The notes under the pieces: model-generated
The model's input: only the letters and a program-made list of their open reading frames with translations
Told to the model about the DNA's origin: nothing
The model's database searches: none
Shown: positions 45,727-55,488 of the stretch, piece by piece
How positions within the stretch are numbered: position 1 is the first letter of the stretch
Layout of the letters: the number at the start of each line of letters is the position of its first letter
Translations under genes and position numbers: made by a program
Source: Ferrimonas pelagia
GTDB taxonomy: Bacteria > Pseudomonadota > Gammaproteobacteria > Enterobacterales > Shewanellaceae
Assembly: GCF_039543565.1 (NCBI RefSeq)
Contig: NZ_BAABJZ010000003.1
Location: forward strand, 140,620-204,619
Length of the DNA: 64,000 nucleotides
Reading direction: 5' to 3'

Positions 45727-47433
45727 ATGGACGCCTTTGCCCGCATTGAACATCGCTACCTCGAGCTGATCAGCCAAAACCCCAATGCCTGTGTTGAGCT
45801 GGGTCTGGCACAGCGGCTCGGGGATCTGCCCGATCCCTCCCTCGCAGCGCAACAACGCAGTGCCGATCTGGCCGAGTTGCTGCTCGAAGCCATCGCAGAG
45901 CTCGGCGATCCGGCCGACTTTGATCAACTGCAAGATCTGGAGCTGATGCGCCTGACCGCCGAGCAGATCCGCTTTCAGCACGATCTGCATGTCGACGGGC
46001 AGCTCAATCTCACCCGACTGCCGAAGGCGGGCTATGAGATCAGCAGCGGGATCTTTCTGCTGGTGATCTCCGATCCCCGCCCCGCTGATGACCGTCTCGA
46101 CGATATCCTATCGCGCTTGCAACAGGTGCCGACCTATCTGCAAGCCCTGTTAGGCCGATTAGATACGCCAGTGCAGCGGTGGGTCGAGATCGAGATCGAA
46201 ACCCTGCAGGGTCTGCCCGAGTTCTTTGCCACCATTATTGACTGGGCCAGCGAGCAACAGTACCCGCAGTTGACCGCGCTCAAACGGGCTGTGGTGCAAG
46301 CCGACGACGCCATCGAGCGCTACACGCTCCAACTCAGGGCACTGCCGACGACCCCGACGTTCGCCATCGGTGCCAAACAAGCGGCCCAATTGGTCAAACT
46401 CAACGGCATAGAGCAGAGCCTGGATGAGATCCACCAATTTGCCTGCGACTTTGTCCAACGTACCCGCGCTGAGCTAGAAACCCTGCGCCAGACACTCAAC
46501 GCCCGCTATCAATTGGCCGAAGACACTTCGGTTGAGCAGCTGCAGCAATATCTGAATAAACGCTTTGCGGTCGACGTGCCCCAAGGCGATCTGCCCGCGG
46601 TGATCCGCCGCTATCAGCGCGAAGCGGACAAAATAGCTGGGTTCATCCAGGCGCGCGATCTCTTCCCCATCCCGGCCGATCAAAGCATGAACATCATGCA
46701 GACCCCGGGCTTTATGGCGCCGATGATCCCCGCCGGCGCCATGATGCAACCGGCCGCGCTGCGCGCCGGCACCAAAACCTCGCAGATCTACCTGACCCTG
46801 AGCGAGTCCCTGCTGGATGAACACACTGAGCTGGGCATTCCGGTGATGATGGTGCACGAAGGCATTCCCGGTCATCACCTGCAACTGGCCACCGCCTGCC
46901 TCAACGCCTCCGTGGTGCGCCGCGTGTTCCCCGCCATGGAGCTGGCCGAAGGCTGGACCACCATGCTGGAAGACTACATGCTGGATCAGGATCTGATGGG
47001 CGAGCTCACCGACGAGGGCCGCTTCATCGCCAAACTCGATATCAGCCGGATCTCCGCCCGGGTCGCCATTGATCTCTACTTTATGACCGGCGAGAAACGC
47101 TATCTGCAGATCGGCTACGATGTGGCGAGCGACAGCGACGACCCCTTCGACAACGCAAGCCGTCTGCTCAAAACCGTCACCGGCTTCACCGATGGCCGAG
47201 TCCAGGCCGAGCTCAACTGGTACTCGCAAGAGCGCGGCTACCCCATGTGCTATCTGCTGGGCAACACCCTAGTGTGGCAGCTCAAGCGCGACTTTGTCGC
47301 AGCCCATCCGGACATGAGCGCCGATGCACAAGACAAGGCATTCCACCGCCACTTCTTAGCGGCGGGCAACATGCCGATGGCCATGCTGCGCCAACGCTTC
47401 GAGCAGCTTGGCCTGCTCAGCGTCAATACCTGA
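45727..47433 (+). CDS. DUF885-family protein, putative metallopeptidase
   Basis: 568 residues with no signal peptide. The C-terminal half has HEGIPGHH (His377, Glu378, His383, His384), the metal-binding motif of DUF885 proteins, preceded by IYLTLSESL and followed by LAEGWTTMLEDYML, also typical. By fold relation these are predicted zinc carboxypeptidase-like enzymes; substrate unknown. Most DUF885 members of this order are exported, so a cytoplasmic form is of note. Single gene, with a very stable bidirectional terminator after it. Confidence 0.85.
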   Translation: MDAFARIEHRYLELISQNPNACVELGLAQRLGDLPDPSLAAQQRSADLAELLLEAIAELGDPADFDQLQDLELMRLTAEQIRFQHDLHVDGQLNLTRLPKAGYEISSGIFLLVISDPRPADDRLDDILSRLQQVPTYLQALLGRLDTPVQRWVEIEIETLQGLPEFFATIIDWASEQQYPQLTALKRAVVQADDAIERYTLQLRALPTTPTFAIGAKQAAQLVKLNGIEQSLDEIHQFACDFVQRTRAELETLRQTLNARYQLAEDTSVEQLQQYLNKRFAVDVPQGDLPAVIRRYQREADKIAGFIQARDLFPIPADQSMNIMQTPGFMAPMIPAGAMMQPAALRAGTKTSQIYLTLSESLLDEHTELGIPVMMVHEGIPGHHLQLATACLNASVVRRVFPAMELAEGWTTMLEDYMLDQDLMGELTDEGRFIAKLDISRISARVAIDLYFMTGEKRYLQIGYDVASDSDDPFDNASRLLKTVTGFTDGRVQAELNWYSQERGYPMCYLLGNTLVWQLKRDFVAAHPDMSADAQDKAFHRHFLAAGNMPMAMLRQRFEQLGLLSVNT

Positions 47434-47448
47434 GCCTCGACGCCTAAA

Positions 47449-47490
47449 ACCAACAAAACCGGCAGCCTTTTGGCTGCCGGTTTTGTTGGT
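47449..47490. terminator. Bidirectional terminator between convergent genes
   Basis: A perfect 19-bp stem (arms 47449-47467 and 47472-47490) with a TTTT loop, lying between the DUF885 gene and the convergent phospholipase-D gene. Internal AAAA/TTTT runs give U-rich transcript ends in both directions. Confidence 0.85.
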
Positions 47491-47600
47491 GCCGATCTCA
47501 GGCAGAGCAAACCAGATCGCCACCGTTAACGGCCAAGCACCCTGAGGACGATTGCGCCCAATACACCGCTGCTCGCCTTCATTGCGGCAACCTCACCGGC

Positions 47601-49124
47601 TTACAGATACTTCTCTATCGGTAGCAGCTGCAATAAGCGCGATTTCGCCCGCGGCCATCGCCCCATTTCCGGTTCGCTTGTCCAGCTGGAATCCCCCGAA
47701 TACCAATGCAACTGATCGTGCTTGAGCTCAAGATGCCAACTGTGCTCCTCCGCCATCGCCTCAGCCATCTTTCCAGCCAAGTCGTGCGCCAGTGTCTCAC
47801 TCTCGATCAGCAATACGGATTCGGTGTTGAGGTACGTTGAGCGCAGATTGAGGTTAAACGATCCGATCCCCACGATCTTGTCGTCATACACCACCGCTTT
47901 GCTGTGCAACCCATAGGGCGCAAGTGGCGCACACTTGGCGTGATCTTGAGTGGATCGCCCGCACAATGTGGTGTCTGGCTTCAATTCAAACAACGCCATG
48001 CCATGCGCTAGGATCGCCTTGCGTCGACCGGCATAGCCTGAGTGATTAGTGAGCAGATCATTCGAGGCCATCGAGTTCGTCAGGGCTTTGATCTCAACGC
48101 CGGCATGGGTTAACTGCGCCACCTTTTTAAGCTGGCGGTCATCCAAAACCAGATAGGCGGATTCGATCAAAATCGAATCTTCAGCCTGTTGCGCCAACTC
48201 ATCTAACGCCCGCGCCGTCGCTTTGGGCTCGTTGCTGTCTTTCACATCTGCGGGAACCGGCCGGTCTACAACATAATCAGCTTTGACCCAAGCCATGTCT
48301 TCCATTAACGCCATTAGGAATTGGTTGGCCGCAGCACGCCCCTCAGGTAGAGCGGGGTAATTTTTATAGATGGGCGCCGTGGCCTGCGTTAACTGGGCGT
48401 GGTTTGAACGTGTGTTGCCACCGAGCAGATCGATAGGGTACGACCAAGGACTGTTCCAGTACGCTTGATAGCTTGCCTGAATATCTGCGACCACAGGGCC
48501 AATGACTAAGGCGTCGAGATCGCGAAAGTTGATCTCATCGGACAGGTCAAAGTATTCGTCGCCGATATTGCGCCCACCCACAATCGACGCGGCGCCATCA
48601 ACGGTAAAGGTTTTGTTGTGCATACGGCGATTGAGTCGGGAAAAGTCGCCAAGCACATTGAGCCATTTCATCACCCCACGGCGGCTCGGAATGGGGTTAA
48701 AGATCCGAACCGAGATATTCGGGTGTGCATCCAGCGTGGTCAGCAAGTCTTCGCGTTCGTCGACATTGATATCATCAAGCAACAGCCGAACCTGAACCCC
48801 CCGATCCGCCGAGGCCATCAGTCGCTCCAACAGATACAGACCCGAGGGATCGGAATTCCAAATGTAATACTGAATATCAATGCTGTGCTGGGCCGTTTCG
48901 ATCAAGGCCAGACGCTGTGCCAGCGCATCCCATCCGGTCTCCTGCAGTGCAACGAAACTCATTCCCGACTCAGGCTCTGGGCGCTGCTGCAGCTCAAACA
49001 GCGCATTCGCAGGTGCCGCGATGCCGGAGTCATTCACGTGGTCGACTTGGGCGGGTAAAGAGGCGCATCCACAAAGGAAGGCGATGACGATGGCAAAGAG
49101 ACTGCTGCGTTGTAGCACACGCAT
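47601..49124 (-). CDS. Phospholipase D-family lipoprotein (cardiolipin synthase-like)
   Basis: 507 residues if started at the ATG at 49124, which lies about ten bases after AAGGA; the ATG nine bases earlier sits on that ribosome site. A lipoprotein-type signal ends in LCGC (Cys20). Two HKD motifs are intact: HNKTFTVD with GGRNIGDEYF, and HSKAVVYD with GSFNLNLRS. The arrangement is that of ClsC/YmdC-like phosphatidyl transferases, but the lipoprotein signal would place it in the periplasm, so phospholipase activity is also possible. Single gene; the bidirectional terminator at 47449-47490 follows. Confidence 0.88.
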   Translation of the reverse strand: MRVLQRSSLFAIVIAFLCGCASLPAQVDHVNDSGIAAPANALFELQQRPEPESGMSFVALQETGWDALAQRLALIETAQHSIDIQYYIWNSDPSGLYLLERLMASADRGVQVRLLLDDINVDEREDLLTTLDAHPNISVRIFNPIPSRRGVMKWLNVLGDFSRLNRRMHNKTFTVDGAASIVGGRNIGDEYFDLSDEINFRDLDALVIGPVVADIQASYQAYWNSPWSYPIDLLGGNTRSNHAQLTQATAPIYKNYPALPEGRAAANQFLMALMEDMAWVKADYVVDRPVPADVKDSNEPKATARALDELAQQAEDSILIESAYLVLDDRQLKKVAQLTHAGVEIKALTNSMASNDLLTNHSGYAGRRKAILAHGMALFELKPDTTLCGRSTQDHAKCAPLAPYGLHSKAVVYDDKIVGIGSFNLNLRSTYLNTESVLLIESETLAHDLAGKMAEAMAEEHSWHLELKHDQLHWYSGDSSWTSEPEMGRWPRAKSRLLQLLPIEKYL

Positions 49125-49550
49125 TAACGACATTTCCTTGTTGAGGTTGATAAACAGGGTTAGTGCTGCTCGCACTGAAACCGGTTGGCCTTGCCACAAC
49201 CGGATCCGAAACCCAGTGTGTTTGTCGGTCGTACGAGCCAAAGCTCGGATGAGCCATTGCCGGTACGAGAGGATCAAGGCTAACCTGTGATCCTCCCTGA
49301 GTCTCGCCGTTAACGCAACCGGGCCAAGCCCGTTTGAGAGAAATGCCATCAACCGCGTTTGGTATTTACGCGATTCAAAATCAAGCTCTTGGCAGACATT
49401 GAGTCGAGCTCGTCATTGACTCCCTCGGCCTAACCAAAGTCCACGTCAACGACCCCCCCAAGGGCCACAGGCTCGGTCGTAGCTCAGCAGGGATCTAACC
49501 GAGCAAATACTGCGTGTGATTGGGATAGCGAACCGTCGACCCTCCCCATA
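49125..49550. other. Intergenic region upstream of the phospholipase-D gene
   Basis: About 425 bases (474 from gene to gene including the terminator to the right). In-frame upstream extension of the phospholipase-D gene covers part of it, but the signal peptide start argues against translation. No other feature is visible. Confidence 0.5.
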
Positions 49551-49581
49551 CAAAAAAGCCCCGGGATACTATCCCGGGGCT
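49551..49581 (-). terminator. Intrinsic terminator of the porin-nuclease operon
   Basis: An 11-bp stem AGCCCCGGGAT/ATCCCGGGGCT (49557-49567 and 49571-49581), three-base loop and six U in minus direction. Confidence 0.9.
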
Positions 49582-49598
49582 GCGTCTGGTGCGCTGCG

Positions 49599-52217
49599 TT
49601 AGGCGTGACGTCGACGACGCCAGATCAACGGCAACAGCAGCAGCGTCAAGCCGCCGATGGAGCCCGCGCCGTCAGGCATGGTCCAGCCCGGCGCTTGCTG
49701 ATTTAGCACCGCCAGTGCATAGCTGGCTTCAACTTCGTCGTGACCGTTGGAGACGATCAGCGCAAACTGCAGTTGCTGATCCATCGCCACCTGGGGCGCC
49801 GTCACATTCAGCGTCAATCCCTCAGCACTGAACTCCGCCGTGGTGCCGTAGCGTTGCTCCCAACGGTAGCTCAGGCTCTGGCCTTCCGGCACGTTCTGCA
49901 AAGTAGCACTGATCACCGCCAGCTCACCTTGTTGAACCTCGCCTGGACCGCTGAAGTCAATGCTAACCTCGAACGCCACGCCGGTCACAGTCAGTGTCAC
50001 GGTTTGCTGAGTTTGCAGCTCACCGTCGCTGACCGTCAGCATAAACTGCACCGAGGTGTCACTATTGACCATTGGTGCCACACCGGTAAGCACGGCACCG
50101 TCGGTGGTAAAGTCCGTCTCAGGACCACTCACCTGCGCCCAGCTAAAGCTCAACACCTGATCTTCAGCACCTGTGGTGGCGGAAGCATCCAGAATAAACG
50201 CCTCACCTTCTGCCACTTCACTTGGCGCATCGATGATCACATCCACGTCCAGATCCGGCAGCGGCGCGTCACCACATTGGGCGCCGTACACCTGCTGGAC
50301 CCATTCAGGGTAGTCGATGTAGGGGTTGCGGTTGCCCTGGTATTCATAGACGACATCGTTGCGATAGCGGTCGGTATCATCCACCGGATCATCCATATGC
50401 CACTGATACAGGGTACAGAGCACCCCGGCGAAATGGATGTCATCACCGGCATTACTAACATCGAAGACCTCATCCAGCAGTGTCAGGTTGGGCATGTTGC
50501 CATCGCCTTCAGCACCTTGGTAGCGGGTATCCATGTACAACATCATCCGCGCGACGTCGCCTTTAACGGCATCACGAGGCTCGAAGATCTTCAGCGTATG
50601 ATCAACGTAGTTGCCCGGCGCATTACTGACTTCCGAGCCGGTTTCGCTGGCGAACTCAAAGTCGTAGTTGCTGCGAGTGGAGTTGACCTGCATGTCCGCC
50701 GGGCGTAAGTGATGGGCATCGGTATAGCCCCACTGGGATTCACTCGGGAAGCCTTTACTCTTCGGCCAGACGTGCTCGCGGTTCCAGCTGCCAATGGCAC
50801 TCCCATTGGACTGTTTCGACACTGACTCACCGCTGTAGAGCTTGATGACGTTATCCGGGTTGGTGGGATCTTCATCCGAGTAACTTACGACCGTCCACAC
50901 CTCTTTGTAGGTCAGTTTCTTCTGATCGCTAGCAATGACGGCAGAGATGGCGCTGCGCATCGCTTCGGAGGAGTCAAAGCTGCCGCTCAGGATCGCCGTG
51001 TAGTACTCATCTGGGTTGAAGATAGACGCATCAGCGACCTTGTCTACCTCATCACAGCCGTTACACGGCGGTGGCGGCGTATCGTCTTCACAGGCGTTTT
51101 CTCCGGGACAACCTAGGCCATCGGCGGTGTTAACCTCAAACACCAGCCATTGATTCGGCGAGCTGGGAAAGTCGGCTTCGGCATCCGTGTCGCCAGTCGT
51201 AATGCTAGCTTTACGGCGCAGGGTTTTGTCCATGGTGTGGAAGTTCGGATCGTTGGGATCCGTCCAACCGTCATCGGGACGATGACCTAACTTACCGAAG
51301 CGATCGATCACCACATCGTCTTTGGTCAGCACCAGGGCGTCGTCGCCGTTAAAGTAGGTGACGGTGGAGGCGGTGCCCACCTTGAACTCATCCCAGGCAC
51401 TGGCGTTGTGAAAGACGATGCTTTCGCCCGGTTGCAGTATGCCGGTGAGCACTTCATTGCTGCCCGGCTCATCCCAGCCTTTGCCGTTGGTATAGAGAGT
51501 GAGTTTGTATTCGTGGGCATCCAGATCCAACGCGGCACTGCCGACATTGGATAACTCAATGGCCTTGTTGCTGTTAGTGCCTTCGACGTATTCGGTGATC
51601 AGCAGTACGCCGGGTGACTCGCCACAAGCCGCTTCACCCGGACAGCCCAGGCCATCGGCCGTGTCTTTGTCAAAAGTAACCCACTGATTATCGGCACCAG
51701 GAAAATCAGCATAGGAGTCAGTATCACCAGTGGTGATATCGTTCCGACGTCGTAGGGTTTTGTCCTTGGTATTGAAGTCAGGATCGTTCGGATCGGTCCA
51801 GCCGCCACTGCTGGGTCGGTCGCCGACTATGCCAACCCGGTCAATCACCGTGTCGTTAAGCATCAGAGTTAGGGCATCGTCGCCATTGAAGTTCATGACA
51901 TCGTTGGCTTGGGTGCCGACGTGAAACTCCGTCGCTGCATCACCATGGAAGTAGACAAAGCTTTGGCCCGGGGCGATAAGCCCTGTCATGGTGAGGCTCT
52001 TGCTGACGGTGGGGCTACCGTTGGTGTAAAGGTTCAACGTATAAATGTCTGCATCCAGATCAACGGTATCGTTGCCTAGATTTGAGATCTCAAGAGCTTT
52101 GTTGTATCCGCCGCCCTCAATGTATTCGGTTATCACCAGATCCGCTTGCACTGTCGCGGACAGGCTGCCCATCAGCACCGCCAGGGCGATGCCGACCGGT
52201 CTAAATTTGATAGCCAT
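49599..52217 (-). CDS. Secreted endonuclease I with two lamin-tail domains and GlyGly-CTERM-like tail
   Basis: 872 residues. A signal peptide (cleavage after VQA, residue 25) is followed by two similar lamin-tail-domain modules, about 26-195 and 204-377 (LVITEYIEGGG and LLITEYVEGTN, each ending in TADGLGCPGE). The EndA-type nuclease domain spans about 390-640, with NREHVWPKSKGF (His482) and DAHHLRPADMQ (His502/503). Two immunoglobulin-like segments follow. The tail has Gly-Ser-Ile-Gly-Gly, a hydrophobic stretch and RRRR: the GlyGly-CTERM pattern processed by rhombosortase and linked to type II secretion. It should degrade DNA outside the cell. Last gene of the porin-exeM-endA set. Confidence 0.9.
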   Translation of the reverse strand: MAIKFRPVGIALAVLMGSLSATVQADLVITEYIEGGGYNKALEISNLGNDTVDLDADIYTLNLYTNGSPTVSKSLTMTGLIAPGQSFVYFHGDAATEFHVGTQANDVMNFNGDDALTLMLNDTVIDRVGIVGDRPSSGGWTDPNDPDFNTKDKTLRRRNDITTGDTDSYADFPGADNQWVTFDKDTADGLGCPGEAACGESPGVLLITEYVEGTNSNKAIELSNVGSAALDLDAHEYKLTLYTNGKGWDEPGSNEVLTGILQPGESIVFHNASAWDEFKVGTASTVTYFNGDDALVLTKDDVVIDRFGKLGHRPDDGWTDPNDPNFHTMDKTLRRKASITTGDTDAEADFPSSPNQWLVFEVNTADGLGCPGENACEDDTPPPPCNGCDEVDKVADASIFNPDEYYTAILSGSFDSSEAMRSAISAVIASDQKKLTYKEVWTVVSYSDEDPTNPDNVIKLYSGESVSKQSNGSAIGSWNREHVWPKSKGFPSESQWGYTDAHHLRPADMQVNSTRSNYDFEFASETGSEVSNAPGNYVDHTLKIFEPRDAVKGDVARMMLYMDTRYQGAEGDGNMPNLTLLDEVFDVSNAGDDIHFAGVLCTLYQWHMDDPVDDTDRYRNDVVYEYQGNRNPYIDYPEWVQQVYGAQCGDAPLPDLDVDVIIDAPSEVAEGEAFILDASATTGAEDQVLSFSWAQVSGPETDFTTDGAVLTGVAPMVNSDTSVQFMLTVSDGELQTQQTVTLTVTGVAFEVSIDFSGPGEVQQGELAVISATLQNVPEGQSLSYRWEQRYGTTAEFSAEGLTLNVTAPQVAMDQQLQFALIVSNGHDEVEASYALAVLNQQAPGWTMPDGAGSIGGLTLLLLPLIWRRRRHA

Positions 52218-52252
52218 AAATATCCTTTATTTTTGTAATGAGTCCGTTTTTA

Positions 52253-52282
52253 CGGCTCCCCGGCCGTCCAGCCGGGGAGCCG
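52253..52282 (-). repeat. Stable hairpin between exeM and the endA-like gene
   Basis: A 12-bp G/C-rich inverted repeat with a six-base loop (CGGCTCCCCGGC/GCCGGGGAGCCG). No U-tract follows in minus direction, so it is more likely an mRNA processing or stability element inside the operon than a terminator. Confidence 0.6.
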
Positions 52283-52296
52283 CTCACGTATCTTCT

Positions 52297-55200
52297 TTAT
52301 CGACGGAGTAGACGACGGCGCGCGCAGGCCAGGCCCAGCAGGCCCAACAGGCTCAACAAGCCGGTGCTGCCACCGGTGCCGTCAGGACGCTCTTCAACCA
52401 AGGTGGGCACCAAGGTGTCGCGCTGTTGCACCCGCACCCGAACCGTACGCTGAGAGCCCGGCACCACAGTGCCGTCCCGGCGCAGCTCAAGGCTGACGTC
52501 GTATGCCGCATCTGGCGCGCCAAACACCTCCATCTGCACCAGAGACTGCCCCGCCTGGCGGATCACCACGTTCGGCAACACCAATTGGCTCAGATCCAGC
52601 TGGTCGTCATCGTGTGCAGGCTTAAAGCCAACGTGCGCGACGTCTCCCACCTGGGATTCAACGCTGTCTGGGATCAGATACGGCATGGTCAGCAGCTTGC
52701 GCCAAACCGGTAAGCGCAGCTCTTTGCCCGGATCGGTTTCACCCGGCAGATAGCTCAGCGACATAATGGCGGGATCGTGATCTGAGGAGCGGAACTGGTC
52801 CGGCTGGTAGAAACGATTGTCGGTGTCGGTAGTACCGCCTTTGTACTCATCGTTGTAATCGTACAGCGACGATTCGGCGGCATTGATGTGCCAATCGCCC
52901 GCGTCAATCACCCGATCGACCATTCCCGGTGTCACCAAGACATGGTCCAACGAGCCGACTTCATCGTTGTAGGAGTAGCTCCATGGCAGTTCGCCACGCT
53001 CCTCCGCCTTCAGCGCCAGCACATCGACGTAGCCGTAGGAGTGGCTGATCTCAACCGGCGAACCGTCGAGATTGAACTGCGGCTTGTGGCCAATGTAGGT
53101 GTGGCTGGCGGTGGTCAGGGTTTTGTTGCGCGGGTTTTCGGTGAGCACCAGCATGGGATCTTCCTGGGCATAGGAGTTGAGATCGCCAATGAGCACCTTG
53201 TCGCCGTCGATCTTGGCCATCTCCTCCCCCAGATGCACGGCAGCCGCGACCCGGAACTCGGCGCAGGATCCCTGCTTGTCGAGATCCGCCGGATCGTCCG
53301 TCCACACGAGCGCATCACCGAACTCAACCCCTTGCCAGTCTTCCCAGCAGGTAGAGCCTTTCGACTTGAGGTGATTGACCGCCAGGGTCAGTCGCTTACC
53401 GGTTTGGTTAACGATGAAGGTCACCACCAAGGCATCCCGGTTGTAGTTCTGGCCATCTTCCAGCGCCTCACCACGACCGTCTTTGATGATCTCATTGTTA
53501 TCATTGACGATGCTCGGCGCGCGCTGTTGCGGCATGGTGATCACCCGGGTCCGCTCGATGCTCAGCTTGCTGGGGCGATAGATGATCCCAGTGGCGATGG
53601 CGTCGTAACCAATATGATCCAGCTCATCCAGCACGCCATTGCCATTGTGGTCAAAACCGACAAAGGCATAGCGGTTCTCGGTGGAGGTAGGCCAATCGGC
53701 TCGATCCGGGCGCTCTTCGGTGTAGTAGACGTTCACCTCGTTGACCAGATCGGCGATGGCGCTACGCAGGCCAAAGCCATTGTTCTCGATCTCCATCAGG
53801 GTCAGCGCATCGGCATCCAGCTTGCGGATCGCCTCCACCAACTTACTCTTCTGCTGAGCAAACTCCTGATGGGTATCCGCACCGCGGTTCTGACCAAAGT
53901 TATTTTGATCGCCGCCGAACGGTGAGTTGAAGTAGTTGAACAGGTTCTGCGCCCCCACCTTGATGGTGAAGTGATCCTCTGGCGCAGTGACATTCAGCGT
54001 CGGACTCTCGGTCCGCTTGATGTTGTGAATGAAGTTGTGGGACTTCAGTTCATTGGTCACCATCAGCGCGTAATCACCGTAGGCATAGCCGATCACGCCT
54101 TCCATGCCCACCACACTGTCGTCGATGCGAACGTAGTTGTTGGCAGGATCGGCGTTAAAGTCGGGGAAGTAAGGAATAATGCCATCGTCCGCTTTCTGCG
54201 GGCTTTCGATGATCAGGCGATAATCGTCGTTCTGATCCATCGCCGCCTGAGCTTCCGGACTGCCTGCCACATTCAGCTGGTTAGGCTGCATGTTGGGCCG
54301 CAGATAGGACAACGTCATGTTGTTGCGATAGCTGTCGTAATTGAAGCTGAAGGTCTTGGTAACCCGCATGGTCTGCGCGCCATCCTGCAGCGGATTAATA
54401 TCCTCCGGCAGGCGCACCAGCATCCCCTCGTAACGCTCCAGCGTGTTGGAGAACAGGCCATTGTCTGACTCGAGGATCTCGATATCCACCGCCTGAGTCG
54501 CGGTGTAGTTCTCGTCGGTGATCTCCCAAGTCTCCGGGCTCAGCTGCGTCTGGCCATAGAACTCGCTGACTTTACTTTCCATACAGACGGTTTTACCCAC
54601 CAGATCGCTGGTGTTATCCGGGGTATAGACGAAGATCCCGTCAGAGGTCAGTGGGTTGCCATCGGGAACCAGATCACGGATGTAAAAGCCCTGACTCGGG
54701 TATCGACCGGAAGCGGTGACCACCCCTTCAATGATCACCGTCTGACCGACCACCGGTGATACATGACCCTCGCCCTGAATTTCACCGATAATGTGGGTTG
54801 GTTCACAGACAAAGGCATCCGGAGCCTCATACTCGGGCGCCAGCTCCGGGGAGCCCAGCCCACTGGCGTCAAGCGGGTTAATGTCTTGCCATTGAGTGGC
54901 ATCAAAGGTCGGAGATTGAGCTGGTGTTTCACCGGCCTCTGTAACACGGCGGCGCAAGGTCGTGTCCATCGCCCAGACACTGGTATCCCCCTGTGCGCCA
55001 ACGCGATCGATCACGGTGCCATTGTGAGTCAGGTAAAAACCATCGTTACCGTCAAGGTAAAAGTTATCGTAGGCACCACTTACACCAGAACCTGTACCGA
55101 TGATCAATTGACCACCGTGGCTCTCAATGGTGGACTTAAATTCAGCACTGGCATCGGTATTCAGAATAACCAGGGATTGACCAGCAGGGATAGTAACGCC

Positions 55201-55449
55201 GCTGAGCAACGGGTTGCCATCACTGTTTTTCAGTTCGTTTTCGTATTTACCGTTACTGTGGATAAACGCGTTAATATCATCAGTAAACGTAAAGTCTTCG
55301 GTGGCGTGAGTATTGGTGATCTCAACCGCACCAACCGAGGCTTCCCAGTTCTTCTGGGTTAACTCAGTAATGAGGAGATCGTCGACACCCGCCAGCACCC
55401 CTGTGGATATAACCGAGCATATCACCAGGGATAAAGTTTTAATTTTCAT
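52297..55449 (-). CDS. exeM: ExeM/NucH-family extracellular nuclease with GlyGly-CTERM-like tail
   Basis: 1050 residues. A signal peptide ends near VLA/GV (residue 20). A lamin-tail domain (LLITELTQKNWE, about 23-150) is followed by an OB-like segment (IGEIQGEGHVSPVVGQTVIIEGVVTAS) and an exonuclease-endonuclease-phosphatase domain (about 490-900). That domain has LMEIENN (Glu553 or Glu555), GDLNSY (Asp756, Asn758), SLDHVLV and SSDHDP (His891). The C-terminus shows Gly-Thr-Gly-Gly-Ser, a hydrophobic segment and ARRR, a GlyGly-CTERM pattern. The family degrades extracellular DNA and affects biofilms. It starts 39 bases after the porin stop and 79 bases before the endA-like gene. Confidence 0.92.
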   Translation of the reverse strand: MKIKTLSLVICSVISTGVLAGVDDLLITELTQKNWEASVGAVEITNTHATEDFTFTDDINAFIHSNGKYENELKNSDGNPLLSGVTIPAGQSLVILNTDASAEFKSTIESHGGQLIIGTGSGVSGAYDNFYLDGNDGFYLTHNGTVIDRVGAQGDTSVWAMDTTLRRRVTEAGETPAQSPTFDATQWQDINPLDASGLGSPELAPEYEAPDAFVCEPTHIIGEIQGEGHVSPVVGQTVIIEGVVTASGRYPSQGFYIRDLVPDGNPLTSDGIFVYTPDNTSDLVGKTVCMESKVSEFYGQTQLSPETWEITDENYTATQAVDIEILESDNGLFSNTLERYEGMLVRLPEDINPLQDGAQTMRVTKTFSFNYDSYRNNMTLSYLRPNMQPNQLNVAGSPEAQAAMDQNDDYRLIIESPQKADDGIIPYFPDFNADPANNYVRIDDSVVGMEGVIGYAYGDYALMVTNELKSHNFIHNIKRTESPTLNVTAPEDHFTIKVGAQNLFNYFNSPFGGDQNNFGQNRGADTHQEFAQQKSKLVEAIRKLDADALTLMEIENNGFGLRSAIADLVNEVNVYYTEERPDRADWPTSTENRYAFVGFDHNGNGVLDELDHIGYDAIATGIIYRPSKLSIERTRVITMPQQRAPSIVNDNNEIIKDGRGEALEDGQNYNRDALVVTFIVNQTGKRLTLAVNHLKSKGSTCWEDWQGVEFGDALVWTDDPADLDKQGSCAEFRVAAAVHLGEEMAKIDGDKVLIGDLNSYAQEDPMLVLTENPRNKTLTTASHTYIGHKPQFNLDGSPVEISHSYGYVDVLALKAEERGELPWSYSYNDEVGSLDHVLVTPGMVDRVIDAGDWHINAAESSLYDYNDEYKGGTTDTDNRFYQPDQFRSSDHDPAIMSLSYLPGETDPGKELRLPVWRKLLTMPYLIPDSVESQVGDVAHVGFKPAHDDDQLDLSQLVLPNVVIRQAGQSLVQMEVFGAPDAAYDVSLELRRDGTVVPGSQRTVRVRVQQRDTLVPTLVEERPDGTGGSTGLLSLLGLLGLACARRRLLRR

Positions 55450-55488
55450 ATTAAGCCTTACCTGTTCTTTTTATCTGGCACTGAGTTG

